A DNA stretch of 54,168 bases from an uncultured Lachnospiraceae bacterium (GTDB taxonomy: Bacteria; Bacillota; Clostridia; Lachnospirales; Lachnospiraceae), in the NCBI GenBank assembly GCA_934402515.1, contig CAKRTZ010000009.1:1-54168 (forward strand), written 5' to 3'. Made by a program: the position numbers and the translations under genes. Shown piece by piece: positions 33,592-42,003 of the stretch; the stretch's first letter is position 1, and every line of letters begins with the position of its first letter. The notes under the pieces were generated by a model. That model had not been told where the DNA came from and ran no database searches. It saw nothing but the letters and a program-made list of their open reading frames with translations.

Positions 33592-33620
33592 ATTATAATA
33601 TAGCCTCCTTCCGGCTGCAA
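33592..33620 (-). promoter_or_regulatory. Possible internal promoter for the DUF4430/ECF genes
   Basis: On the minus strand TTGCAG (33615-33620), 17 bases, then consensus TATAAT (33592-33597). The -35 is weak. It lies in the 98-base gap after cbiC, the largest gap inside the operon. Confidence 0.45.
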
Positions 33621-33636
33621 GCTTTCCAGAAAACGC

Positions 33637-34284
33637 CTAGGGTTCTGGACGCCTCTCCCGGTACAACAGGGCATTCATAATGGCGGCCGCCACATTACTG
33701 CCTCCCTTCCGCCCTCTGGCGATGATGTAGGGCATCTCCGTCTCCATAATCAGCTCCTTGGACTGCACCACATTCACGAATCCCACCGGAACCCCGATGA
33801 CCAACGCCGGGGTGATTTTCTGCTCCTGGTAAAGTTCATAAATACGGATAAGGGCGGTGGGGGCATTTCCTATGACATAAATCATGGGGGTGTCAATCTG
33901 CGCCGCCTTATCCATGGAAAGGGCTGAGCGGGTGATACCCGTCTCTCTGGACTTTTTTACAATATCCGGATCCGCAATGAAGTTGTAGGTCTGGATGCCA
34001 AACTGCGCCAAAGCCCGCTTGTTGATGCCGGAAAGCGCCATGGTGGTATCGGTCACCAGCGAGGCTCCCTCACAGATGGCGGTATGGGCTTTTTCCAAGG
34101 CATCCGGGGAAAAACAGAGACTGGTTGCATACTCAAAATCTGCGGTGGTGTGGATACACCGCTTGATAATGGGGGCCTGTTCCGATGAAAGATGGATGTT
34201 CTGCTGCAGTAGTTCTTCCTCGATGATGGCAAAGCTGCGTTGTTCAATTTCCATGGGAGAAAGCTGTTCCAGTTTAATGCTCAT
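33637..34284 (-). CDS. cbiC: Cobalt-precorrin-8 methylmutase CbiC
   Basis: 215 residues. RCIHTTADFEYA holds the catalytic His of the CbiC/CobH family, and the C-terminal half shows VIGNAPTAL, GVPVGFVNVVQSKE and RGRKGGSNVAAAIMNAL. It moves the C-11 methyl to C-12 to give cobyrinic acid. It overlaps cbiP by 11 bases. Confidence 0.95.
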   Translation of the reverse strand: MSIKLEQLSPMEIEQRSFAIIEEELLQQNIHLSSEQAPIIKRCIHTTADFEYATSLCFSPDALEKAHTAICEGASLVTDTTMALSGINKRALAQFGIQTYNFIADPDIVKKSRETGITRSALSMDKAAQIDTPMIYVIGNAPTALIRIYELYQEQKITPALVIGVPVGFVNVVQSKELIMETEMPYIIARGRKGGSNVAAAIMNALLYRERRPEP

Positions 34285-35770
34285 GGTGCGTTCTCCTTTC
34301 TTTTCCAGCTAACCCTAGCATCTCATAAATTGCCGCCATATCCATGTTGTCCCGCAATCCCTCTGCCAGTTTTTCGTACTGTTCCTCCTTATACTGGGCA
34401 TAGGTTTTCTGCTGTTTCGGTTCGTAGGTTACCCCGGCTTTTTCTGCCAGTGCCTCCACCAGTTTTTCTGCCACGCCGGGAGCGTCGAACACGCCATGGA
34501 CATAACAGCCATAGGCATGCCCCCTCTGAAAAAGGATGGGTAAAAGTTCTCCCTCCAGAGATTCGCTGACCCCCATGTGGATTTCGTAGCCCTCAAAATT
34601 CATGCCGGAGAGGGAATGGAACACCCCTTCCACCTCCCCGAAACAGCCGCTTACCTGAAGTCTGGTTTTTTCCGGCTGAAACCTGGTCCGCATGGGAAGA
34701 AGATGCATGCCACGGATACTTCCGCCGCCCTCAGTGCCTTCCTCGTCTGTAATTTCCTCTCCTAACATCTGATAACCGCCGCAGATTCCAAATATTGGAA
34801 TTCCTTCTTTATAGGCTTTCAAAAGGGAGGCTTCCATGCCGTTCTGACGGATAGCCTTTAAATCGCCGATGGTGTTTTTGGTTCCCGGCAGGATGATTAA
34901 ATCGGGATGCTTGAAATCTCTGGGACGGCTCACATACCGCAGGGTCACTCCCGGCATCGACTCCAGCACATGAAAGTCTGTAAAATTGGAAATGTGGGGC
35001 AGACGAACCACTGCAATATCCACGATTCCCCGGACTTTTTCCTGATCCAGACGTTCTGCCAGGGAATCCTCATCGTCCAAATCCACCTTCATGTAGGGAA
35101 TGGTTCCCACCACGGGAATGTGGCATTTTTCCTCCAGCATGGTGATGCCGGGGTCCAGGATGGTTTTATCTCCCCGGAATTTGTTGATGACCAGACCCTT
35201 AATCAGCGCCCGTTCCTCCGGCTCCAGCAGCTCCACCGTCCCGTAAAGCTGGGCAAAAACCCCGCCCCGGTCGATGTCTCCCACCAGAAGTACGGGAGCC
35301 TCCGCCATCTTCGCAATGCCCATATTCACAATATCATTCTGTTTTAAATTTATTTCCGCAGGAGAACCGGCCCCCTCAATCACAACAATGTCAAACTCCT
35401 TGTCCAGGGTATCCAGTGCCTCTCGAATTACCGGAACCAGTTTCGTTTTATACTGAAAGTATTCCCTGGCGGGCATATTTCCTATACTTTTCCCGTTGAC
35501 AATCACCTGGGAGCCCACATCGCTGGTGGGTTTTAGAAGAATGGGGTTCATGGCTGCCACCGGCTCCACGCAGGCTGCCTCTGCCTGCATCACCTGTGCC
35601 CTGCCCATCTCCAGTCCTTCCTTCGTAATATAGGAGTTTAACGCCATGTTCTGGGATTTAAAAGGTGCCACCCGATAGCCATCCTGATGAAAAATCCGGC
35701 ACAATCCGGCAGCTACCAGACTTTTCCCGGCATTGGACATGGTTCCCTGTACCATCAGTTTTACTGCCAT
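34274..35770 (-). CDS. cbiP: Cobyric acid synthase CbiP/CobQ
   Basis: 498 residues. The N-terminal P-loop amidotransferase domain starts VQGTMSNAGKSLVAAGLCRIF. The C-terminal class I glutamine amidotransferase domain has the nucleophile Cys in GICGGYQML and the His in YGCYVHGVFD. It amidates the b, d, e and g side chains of adenosyl-cobyrinic acid a,c-diamide using glutamine and ATP. It overlaps cobD by 10 bases and cbiC by 11. Confidence 0.96.
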   Translation of the reverse strand: MAVKLMVQGTMSNAGKSLVAAGLCRIFHQDGYRVAPFKSQNMALNSYITKEGLEMGRAQVMQAEAACVEPVAAMNPILLKPTSDVGSQVIVNGKSIGNMPAREYFQYKTKLVPVIREALDTLDKEFDIVVIEGAGSPAEINLKQNDIVNMGIAKMAEAPVLLVGDIDRGGVFAQLYGTVELLEPEERALIKGLVINKFRGDKTILDPGITMLEEKCHIPVVGTIPYMKVDLDDEDSLAERLDQEKVRGIVDIAVVRLPHISNFTDFHVLESMPGVTLRYVSRPRDFKHPDLIILPGTKNTIGDLKAIRQNGMEASLLKAYKEGIPIFGICGGYQMLGEEITDEEGTEGGGSIRGMHLLPMRTRFQPEKTRLQVSGCFGEVEGVFHSLSGMNFEGYEIHMGVSESLEGELLPILFQRGHAYGCYVHGVFDAPGVAEKLVEALAEKAGVTYEPKQQKTYAQYKEEQYEKLAEGLRDNMDMAAIYEMLGLAGKERRTHHEH

Positions 35771-36849
35771 GCGGTGTTCCTCCTTTCCGTTTTCAAAAGT
35801 TCCCGAAGTGCCTCCAGAAGACGAAGATTCTCCTCATGGGTACGCACTGCAATGCGGTAATAGCCCTTTTCCAGTCCGGTAAAATTTTTACAATCCCGGA
35901 TGAGAATCTGGTAAGGCAACAGTTTCTCCCGCAGGCTGGAAATTTCCGAGAAAAAGAAAAGGAAATTTGCCTCTCCCCCATACACCCGGAATCCCAGTTC
36001 CTGTAACTGGCTTTGCAGAAAAGGGCGCTCTTTTTTTAGAAATTCTCTGGTCTGCCGGACAAATTCTTCTTCCTCCAGGGCAGCCAGTGCCGCCTCCTGT
36101 GCCGGAACAGAAACGCTCCAGGGCTGTCTGGAATCCGCTATCTTTCTACAGAAATTTTCTTCCCTGCAAAGAAGATACCCCATACGCAGTCCCGGCATGG
36201 CATACATCTTTGTAAAGGCTCTTAGCACCAGCAATCTGGGATAATGTTCCAGTTGACACACCTGAGAATTCTCCGGGTAATCTTCTGTAAAATCCAGAAA
36301 ACACTCATCCAGCAGAAACCAGATACCCTTTTTCTGACAGACTTCCAGAATTCTTTTCAAGGTCTCCGAGGGAATCAGCCGCCCGGTAGGGTTGTTGGGA
36401 TTGGTGAGAATTACCAGTTCCACCCCCGGCGTTTTCTGCAAGGTTTCCAAAAAGGAGGAAGTTACCAGAAACCCTTCTTTTTCCTGCAAAGAGGCATAGA
36501 CAATCTCACAGTTTACGCTCCGCAGCGCCTGTTCATATTCAAAAAATCCGGGAGCCGCCACCAGTGCCCTTCCGGGTTTTAGCACCCGCAGGGCATCATA
36601 AACCAACTCTGCCGCACCATTGCCACAGAGAATCCAGTTTTTATTGACTGACAGGGATTGACTGATTGACTCAACCAGTCGATTGCATCCAGGGTCTGGA
36701 TAATGGACACTGTCAAGCACCCCCTGCACCGCCGCCTGTTTTACTGTTTCCGGCATGCCCAGGCAGTTGATATTGGCAGAAAAATCAATCCAGAATTCTG
36801 GCTGGTTTTTCTTCAGATAGGGGGTAAGATTCCCGCCATGTTCATGCAT
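35761..36849 (-). CDS. cobD: L-threonine-O-3-phosphate decarboxylase CobD (PLP)
   Basis: 362 residues from the ATG at 36849 (MHEHGGN, the usual CobD start); an in-frame ATG lies four codons earlier at 36861, directly against AAAGG and so poorly spaced. Fold type I aminotransferase of the HisC-like group. ILTNPNNPTGRLIPSE, LLDECFLDFTEDYP and RAFTKMYAMPGLRMGY (PLP Lys) are visible. CobD makes (R)-1-amino-2-propanol phosphate for the nucleotide loop. HisC-type function is the alternative, but the context favours CobD. Overlaps cbiB. Confidence 0.9.
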   Translation of the reverse strand: MHEHGGNLTPYLKKNQPEFWIDFSANINCLGMPETVKQAAVQGVLDSVHYPDPGCNRLVESISQSLSVNKNWILCGNGAAELVYDALRVLKPGRALVAAPGFFEYEQALRSVNCEIVYASLQEKEGFLVTSSFLETLQKTPGVELVILTNPNNPTGRLIPSETLKRILEVCQKKGIWFLLDECFLDFTEDYPENSQVCQLEHYPRLLVLRAFTKMYAMPGLRMGYLLCREENFCRKIADSRQPWSVSVPAQEAALAALEEEEFVRQTREFLKKERPFLQSQLQELGFRVYGGEANFLFFFSEISSLREKLLPYQILIRDCKNFTGLEKGYYRIAVRTHEENLRLLEALRELLKTERRNTAWQ

Positions 36850-37859
36850 ACTAACACACATCCTTTCAACAGAACGCCAAGTACCGTTCCCAGCACTACC
36901 ATGCCATACAGAATCCGGTTGGCACGGTCAATGTCCTCCGGTTCGATTTCCCGCAGGGCGTCCCCGATGGTCTCCTTTTTGTGAAGTTCCCCGAAGTACC
37001 AGGCATCCCCGGCTAACTGTACCCCCAGGGCACCCGCCATGGCACTTTCCGTCTGGGCAGAGTTGGGACTGGCATGTTTCATCCTATCCCGTTTGAATAT
37101 CCGCCAGGCGTTGGAGGCAGAATAACCACGAAGTCCCGCGGATGCCACCAATAACAGGGCAGAAATCCGGGCAGGAAGGAAATTTGCCACATCATCGGTT
37201 TTGGCGGCAGCCCTTCCAAAGTACAAATAAGTTTCATTCCGATAGCCCACCATGGAGTCCATGGTGTTGATGCTTTTATAGAAAAAGCCTAAGGGAGCGC
37301 CCCCCAACAGCATATAAAATAAAGGGGCAATACAGCCGTCAGAACTGTTCTCTGCCACCGTTTCCACCGCCGCCTTGATGACACCCGGCTCGTCTAAAAC
37401 CGTCGTGTCCCGTCCCACAATCCGCGCCACTGCCTTTTGCCCGGATTCCAGTCCTTCCTCCGTCAAAGCACGTTTCACATTGGTGCTTTCCTGTTTCAGG
37501 CATTTCGTTGCCAGCAGAAACCAGCAGAAAATCCCCTCCACAAGTATGCCAGCCACCGGATGGAGTGCGTAGGCAAGTACCAGAATCCCACTGGGGAGCA
37601 GGGTGCTGACAGTAATCACAATCACTACCAATCCGATTCCCCCACGAAATTCTGCTTTGTTTTTTTCCTCCCGCTGACTGGTATCGGGAAATCTTTTCTC
37701 TATTGAGTTCCGCAGTTTTTTCCGGGTAAAGGAAATCAGATTTCCGATAAGGCAAATGGGATGCCAGGAAACTGCCGGGTCCCCGAAACAAAAATCCAGA
37801 AGAACCCCTAAGATTACCCCACACAGAGAAAATCCCCACCATTGTATCAAATGTATCAA
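36813..37859 (-). CDS. cbiB: Adenosylcobinamide-phosphate synthase CbiB
   Basis: 348 residues, polytopic membrane protein. Family signatures: LLDFCFGDPAVSWHPICLIG at the start, VGRDTTVLDEPGVIKAAVETVAENSSDG region, MDSMVGYRNE, and SPNSAQTESAMAGALGVQLAG. It joins aminopropanol phosphate to adenosyl-cobyric acid. ATGA overlap with the short cobU-like gene and 37-49 bases of overlap with cobD, depending on the cobD start. Confidence 0.95.
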   Translation of the reverse strand: MIHLIQWWGFSLCGVILGVLLDFCFGDPAVSWHPICLIGNLISFTRKKLRNSIEKRFPDTSQREEKNKAEFRGGIGLVVIVITVSTLLPSGILVLAYALHPVAGILVEGIFCWFLLATKCLKQESTNVKRALTEEGLESGQKAVARIVGRDTTVLDEPGVIKAAVETVAENSSDGCIAPLFYMLLGGAPLGFFYKSINTMDSMVGYRNETYLYFGRAAAKTDDVANFLPARISALLLVASAGLRGYSASNAWRIFKRDRMKHASPNSAQTESAMAGALGVQLAGDAWYFGELHKKETIGDALREIEPEDIDRANRILYGMVVLGTVLGVLLKGCVLVCMNMAGILPPI

Positions 37860-38251
37860 CCTTTTATCCTCACTCCAATTCCACTGATGACGCGGTAAAC
37901 CTGGTCGGCTCTACCCACAAGCTCACATCCGATTCGTCCCGTTACCTCCCGCCATCTTCTTTCCTCTTTTTCCATGGGCACAATTCCGCAGCCAATTTCC
38001 CGGATTTCCCAGATAACATCCTCCTGCCCCTGTGCCGCTTGTAAAAGACCTTCCAGAATTTCCTCCTGGCTTTTTTCTTCCGCTAATTGCCTGCGGATAA
38101 AGTGTTCCAGATGGTTTACTGCAAAGGAGCAGGGAACTCTGTCCGGCTCCCAGGTTTCCCCCTCCACCAGCTCCATGGAATCCTTCCATAACTGTTCCCG
38201 GATATAGGTGGTTTTCCCTTGAAACGCACCGCCTGTTACCAAAATTACCAT
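37856..38251 (-). CDS. Short CobU-like P-loop protein
   Basis: 131 residues. The P-loop is TGGAFQGKTTYI. The C-terminal half reads REIGCGIVPMEKEERRWREVTGRIG...RADQVYRVISGIGVRIK, which follows the CobU/CobP signature (NEVGxGIVP...RxxRDxxGxxN...AdxVyxVxSGiPxxxK). The central CobU segment with the guanylylated His (IATxxxxDxExxxRIxxHxxxR) is absent. It may have kept only NTP binding or one of the two CobU activities. A full-size but divergent CobU is encoded two genes upstream. Overlaps cobS by 7 bases. Confidence 0.85.
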   Translation of the reverse strand: MVILVTGGAFQGKTTYIREQLWKDSMELVEGETWEPDRVPCSFAVNHLEHFIRRQLAEEKSQEEILEGLLQAAQGQEDVIWEIREIGCGIVPMEKEERRWREVTGRIGCELVGRADQVYRVISGIGVRIKG

Positions 38252-39015
38252 AAAAAAATGCCCTCCATCATCCAGACCGAAACCGCCATAAAAAGCTCTG
38301 CTATACAGAGAAACCAGCCTGCCAAATCCCCGGTAATGCCGCCAAATTTCTTCTGGGACATCTGACGGTAATACAGCCAGGCCAACAGACCGGTAGCTGC
38401 CATCACACTCCCTTTCACAGGAGAAAGCAGGAACATTCCGGTCGCAGCACAGACTGCTTCTATCAGCAAAATAATCCGCACCCGTTTTTTATCTGCCTGG
38501 GCGGCAAAGGTAGCTGCCAGCCCACTGTTTTTGGCACAGGGAAACCAGGCAACAGACAGCCCGCTTAATATCCGGGAGAACACAAAGCCTAGTCCCACCA
38601 TCCAGATTCCCTCACGGGACAAGTCGGAATAAATGCCCACGGTGGTCACAAAATACACCCCGCAGAAAATAATGGCGAAAGCGCCGGTGTGTGGGTCTTT
38701 CAGAATCTCCAACCGCTTTTCCTGGGAGGCGTAGGCACTGAGGGCATCCACAGTGTCCAGAAACCCATCCAGATGGATGCCTCCTGTCACTAGCACCGGA
38801 ATCACCCCACCGATACAGGCAAAAAGCAGATTTCCAAAGGCAAACTCCTCCTGCATCCCTTTCCACAGGGAGACAAGCAAGCCGATACTCACGCCCACCA
38901 GCGGGAAAAAACACAGGGCATACCGCATATTTTCTTTTTCCCATTCCACCCGTGGCATGGGAATTTTACTGTACATGGCAAAGGCAATGACCATGCTTTC
39001 CAACAAATTTTTCAT
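38245..39015 (-). CDS. cobS: Cobalamin synthase CobS (adenosylcobinamide-GDP ribazoletransferase)
   Basis: 256 residues, polytopic. Starts MKNLLESMVIAFAMYSKIPMPRVEW. The metal-binding region GGIHLDGFLDTVDALSAYASQEKRLEILKDPHTGAFA contains the conserved Asp-rich signature of CobS. It joins adenosylcobinamide-GDP and alpha-ribazole(-phosphate) at the membrane. It follows cobU by 22 bases. Confidence 0.96.
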   Translation of the reverse strand: MKNLLESMVIAFAMYSKIPMPRVEWEKENMRYALCFFPLVGVSIGLLVSLWKGMQEEFAFGNLLFACIGGVIPVLVTGGIHLDGFLDTVDALSAYASQEKRLEILKDPHTGAFAIIFCGVYFVTTVGIYSDLSREGIWMVGLGFVFSRILSGLSVAWFPCAKNSGLAATFAAQADKKRVRIILLIEAVCAATGMFLLSPVKGSVMAATGLLAWLYYRQMSQKKFGGITGDLAGWFLCIAELFMAVSVWMMEGIFLW

Positions 39016-39037
39016 CCTTAAAAAGTCCCGTCCTGTT

Positions 39038-39565
39038 TTATTTTATACGCAGAGGAATCCCGTACACTACCTCATAGACCACCTCTGCCATCGCTGCAAG
39101 CCCTGTGTTGACTGCTCCCATGATACGGATATACTCCATGGTGCTGTCATCGTAGGCGATGCCGTCACTTCCCACTTCGTTACTCACAATGACCAGATGT
39201 TCACACTGACGGGCAAGCTGCCGGATGCTCTGGAGCAGATGGGCTGGCAGTTCCTCCGGTGCGTTCTCCTGGGCAAAGCCCTGGGGAGAATAAAGTTCGT
39301 TGGCTACCAGATTGGAAATACATTCCACTAACGCCACGCCCTTCTCCGGCAGCACACACCGCTCCAGATGCACCGGCTGTTCCAGGGTGGTGAAGGCTTT
39401 TCCCTCCCGCATCCTGCGATGCCTGGAAATCCGCTGTCTAGTTTCCTCATCCAGACAATCCATAGTGGCGATATAGTACCGGGGAAATGCCCCCAGCTGC
39501 ATCACCGTCTCCTCCGCAAAGGCAGATTTTCCACTTCCACTGCCTCCGGTAATCAACACAATCAT
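39038..39565 (-). CDS. cobU: Adenosylcobinamide kinase/guanylyltransferase CobU (divergent C-terminus)
   Basis: 175 residues. The P-loop is GGSGSGKSAFAEE. The region with the guanylylated His is present (YIATMDCLDEETRQRISRHRRMR). The C-terminal motif is unusual: NEVGSDGIAYDDSTMEYIRIMG takes the place of the canonical NEVGxGIVP...RxFRD, which the short paralogue keeps. It phosphorylates and guanylylates adenosylcobinamide. ATGA overlap with cobT. Confidence 0.93.
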   Translation of the reverse strand: MIVLITGGSGSGKSAFAEETVMQLGAFPRYYIATMDCLDEETRQRISRHRRMREGKAFTTLEQPVHLERCVLPEKGVALVECISNLVANELYSPQGFAQENAPEELPAHLLQSIRQLARQCEHLVIVSNEVGSDGIAYDDSTMEYIRIMGAVNTGLAAMAEVVYEVVYGIPLRIK

Positions 39566-40635
39566 AAGCTGTCTCCATTATTTTCATACGAAATGTAAGG
39601 CGTAATCTGGTGCTGTTCAAAGGTGCCCATTTCCTGGAAGATGGAAACACCCATGTCCAGCAGTGGAAACAGTGCCACTGCCCCGGAACCTTCCCCCAGA
39701 CAGAAATTGCCATCCAGAATTGGGTCTAAGGACAGTGCCTTTGTCAAAAGGGCATCTGCTCCCTCCGCGGAGCGATGGGAAGGCAACAGATATCCCCGCA
39801 CCAGCGGATTGCACCTTACGGCGGTAAGGGCAGCTATCTTGGCAATAAAACCGTCCAACACCACAGGGATTCCATAATAAGCGCCTCCGATGCACACGCC
39901 TGCCATCCCTGCAATATCCAGTCCTCCCACCTTTGCCAGCACATCGATGGCATCCTCGGGATTGGGGTTATGAAGGGCAATGGCTTTCTGAATCACCGCC
40001 TTTTTCCGGGCAAGTCCCGCATCGGAAAGCCCAGCACCCCGCCCGGTCACTTCCTCCACGGGAAGTCCCAGCAGCACGCTGGTCATGGCACTGCTGGTGG
40101 TGGTATTGCCGATTCCCATTTCCCCGATGGCAAGAATCTGGTAACCCTGCTCCTTCATTTCCTTTACCAGTTGGATGCCGGTTTCCATTCCCTCGATTGC
40201 CTCGGCTCTGGTCATGGCAGGCTCCTTTGCCATATTCCGAGTTCCGTAGCGCACCTTCCGCTTTTCCACCCGTGGGGTGTCCGTTACCATGCCGATGTCG
40301 ATGGGATGGATGGTGACGCCTGCCCTTTTACACATAATAGCGGCGCAGGACTGGGCATCCAGAAAGTTTTCTGCCACCGCTGCGGTCACATCCTGTCCGG
40401 TCTGGCTGACTCCTTCCTCCACCGCGCCGTTGTCGGCGCAGAAAATCAACAGCCCTTTCTTTTCGATGGAAAAAGTTAAGTTCCCATAAATCCCCGCCAT
40501 CTGGCTCACCAGGTTTTCCATTTTTCCCAGACTGTGCAAAGGTTTTGCAATATTGTCCCAGGCTTTCTGCGCCTGCCCTATCTTTTCTTCATCCAACGGA
40601 CGAATCTTCTGTAATACTTGCTGTAACATTATCAT
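39562..40635 (-). CDS. cobT: Nicotinate-nucleotide:dimethylbenzimidazole phosphoribosyltransferase CobT
   Basis: 357 residues, normal length. Motifs: FCADNGAVEEGVSQTGQDVTA, GEMGIGNTTTSSAM, TGRGAGLSDAGLARKK, and NFCLGEGSGA with the C-terminal catalytic Glu region. It activates the lower-ligand base by forming alpha-ribazole phosphate. No bluB or bza gene for making a benzimidazole is in the window, so the base may be made elsewhere or salvaged. ATGA overlap with cbiA. Confidence 0.96.
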   Translation of the reverse strand: MIMLQQVLQKIRPLDEEKIGQAQKAWDNIAKPLHSLGKMENLVSQMAGIYGNLTFSIEKKGLLIFCADNGAVEEGVSQTGQDVTAAVAENFLDAQSCAAIMCKRAGVTIHPIDIGMVTDTPRVEKRKVRYGTRNMAKEPAMTRAEAIEGMETGIQLVKEMKEQGYQILAIGEMGIGNTTTSSAMTSVLLGLPVEEVTGRGAGLSDAGLARKKAVIQKAIALHNPNPEDAIDVLAKVGGLDIAGMAGVCIGGAYYGIPVVLDGFIAKIAALTAVRCNPLVRGYLLPSHRSAEGADALLTKALSLDPILDGNFCLGEGSGAVALFPLLDMGVSIFQEMGTFEQHQITPYISYENNGDSL

Positions 40636-41999
40636 TTCTTACACTGCTCCAAAAACCACAGGACGAAATCCGGTTTTGACTGATAATACAGATGGGGAAA
40701 GCCTGCCACCGAGTGGTTGGTCACATGAAGTGTCTGCCACTGTCTGTCGCTCCCAGGTTTTTTTGCAGTCACGGCACATCCATTGTCCGGGCTGTCATAA
40801 TAGTGGAATTCATGGGCTTTCATGCCTGCCAACATGGCACATTCCGGTGCCTCACTTTCCAGGGTAATATAGCCAAAGCGACCCAGTTTTCCCTTGTTCC
40901 AGGCTTTCCCCGGGAAAATTCCCACCATGGGAAAACTTTCCGTTCTATCCTTTGTTTCCATGCTCTCATGGAGATACAAAAAACCACCGCACTCTGCCAG
41001 ATACGGCATCCCGGAACGGATTGCCTGCAGGATGGAGGTTCTCATGGTCTTGTTTTCTGCCAACTGTTCCAGATACAGTTCCGGGTAGCCCCCTCCCAAC
41101 AGTAACCCGTCACAGTTTTCCGGGAGTTCCCTGTCCTGTAACGGAGAAAAGAATGCCAGTTCTGCTCCCAGTTCTTCCAGCAGTTCCAGATTGTCTGTAT
41201 AGTAAAAACGGAAAGCCGCATCCCTCGCTACTGCAATCCGCGGTTTCTTTTTCCCGGCAGAAAGCCGTACCGGAAAGGCGGGCGCGGATTTTTCATCCGT
41301 TTCCAGTTCCTCTGCCTCTTCTCCCATGGAAAACAGTTCCTCCAGCTTTACACATTCCTCCAGCTGATCCGCAATCTTTTCGATTTTTTCCTGCAGTCCC
41401 TCAATCTCCTCCGGCAGTAACAGTCCCAGGTGGCGGCTTTCTATCTGACAATCCTTTAACACCGGAAGATACCCGAACACCGGTACCCCCAGCTCCTTTT
41501 CCAACAGGGGAGATAACTGCTGATAAACCCGCTCTGTGGTCTGATTTAACAGAATTCCCCGGATATTGTGGTCTTTCCGGTAGGTGAGAAAGCCCTTTAA
41601 CAGTGCCGCAATGGAAAGACTCATGCCTCTGGCGTTTACCACCAAAAGCACCGGGGTACGGGTGACCCTTGCCAGGTCGTAGGAGGATGCCTGGGTGGAG
41701 GTGATGCCAAGACCGTCATAAAAGCCCATGACGCCCTCCAACAGTGCATAGTCTCCCTCTTTGCATCCATGTGCCATCAGCCTTCTGGTCTGTGTCTCCC
41801 CTGTGAAAAACAAATCCAGATTCCGGGAGGGAATTTCCAATACGGTCTGATGAAACATGGGGTCAATATAGTCGGGGCCACACTTAAAAGAAACGGGATG
41901 CAGTCCCCGGCGTTTCATACATTCCAATAACCCACAGGTGATGGTGGTTTTGCCGCTCCCACTGGAGGCTGCGGCAATCATAAAACGTGGTAAGTTCAC
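40632..41999 (-). CDS. cbiA: Cobyrinic acid a,c-diamide synthase CbiA
   Basis: 455 residues. The N-terminal P-loop is IAAASSGSGKTTITCGLLECM and is followed by SFKCGPDYIDPMFH, a CbiA hallmark. The C-terminal glutamine amidotransferase domain has LLGGGYPELYLEQL and the nucleophile Cys in YLAECGGFLYL. It amidates the a and c side chains. It begins four bases after the CbiJET stop. Confidence 0.96.
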   Translation of the reverse strand: MNLPRFMIAAASSGSGKTTITCGLLECMKRRGLHPVSFKCGPDYIDPMFHQTVLEIPSRNLDLFFTGETQTRRLMAHGCKEGDYALLEGVMGFYDGLGITSTQASSYDLARVTRTPVLLVVNARGMSLSIAALLKGFLTYRKDHNIRGILLNQTTERVYQQLSPLLEKELGVPVFGYLPVLKDCQIESRHLGLLLPEEIEGLQEKIEKIADQLEECVKLEELFSMGEEAEELETDEKSAPAFPVRLSAGKKKPRIAVARDAAFRFYYTDNLELLEELGAELAFFSPLQDRELPENCDGLLLGGGYPELYLEQLAENKTMRTSILQAIRSGMPYLAECGGFLYLHESMETKDRTESFPMVGIFPGKAWNKGKLGRFGYITLESEAPECAMLAGMKAHEFHYYDSPDNGCAVTAKKPGSDRQWQTLHVTNHSVAGFPHLYYQSKPDFVLWFLEQCKK

Positions 42000-42003
42000 A
42001 GGC

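Noticed and set aside
33366..33674. Minus-strand frame with GGAAGGAGG ahead of an ATG at about 33597
   Set aside because: It overlaps the DUF4430 gene in another frame, its product is Arg/His/Cys-rich with no domain, and TATAAT there fits a promoter better.
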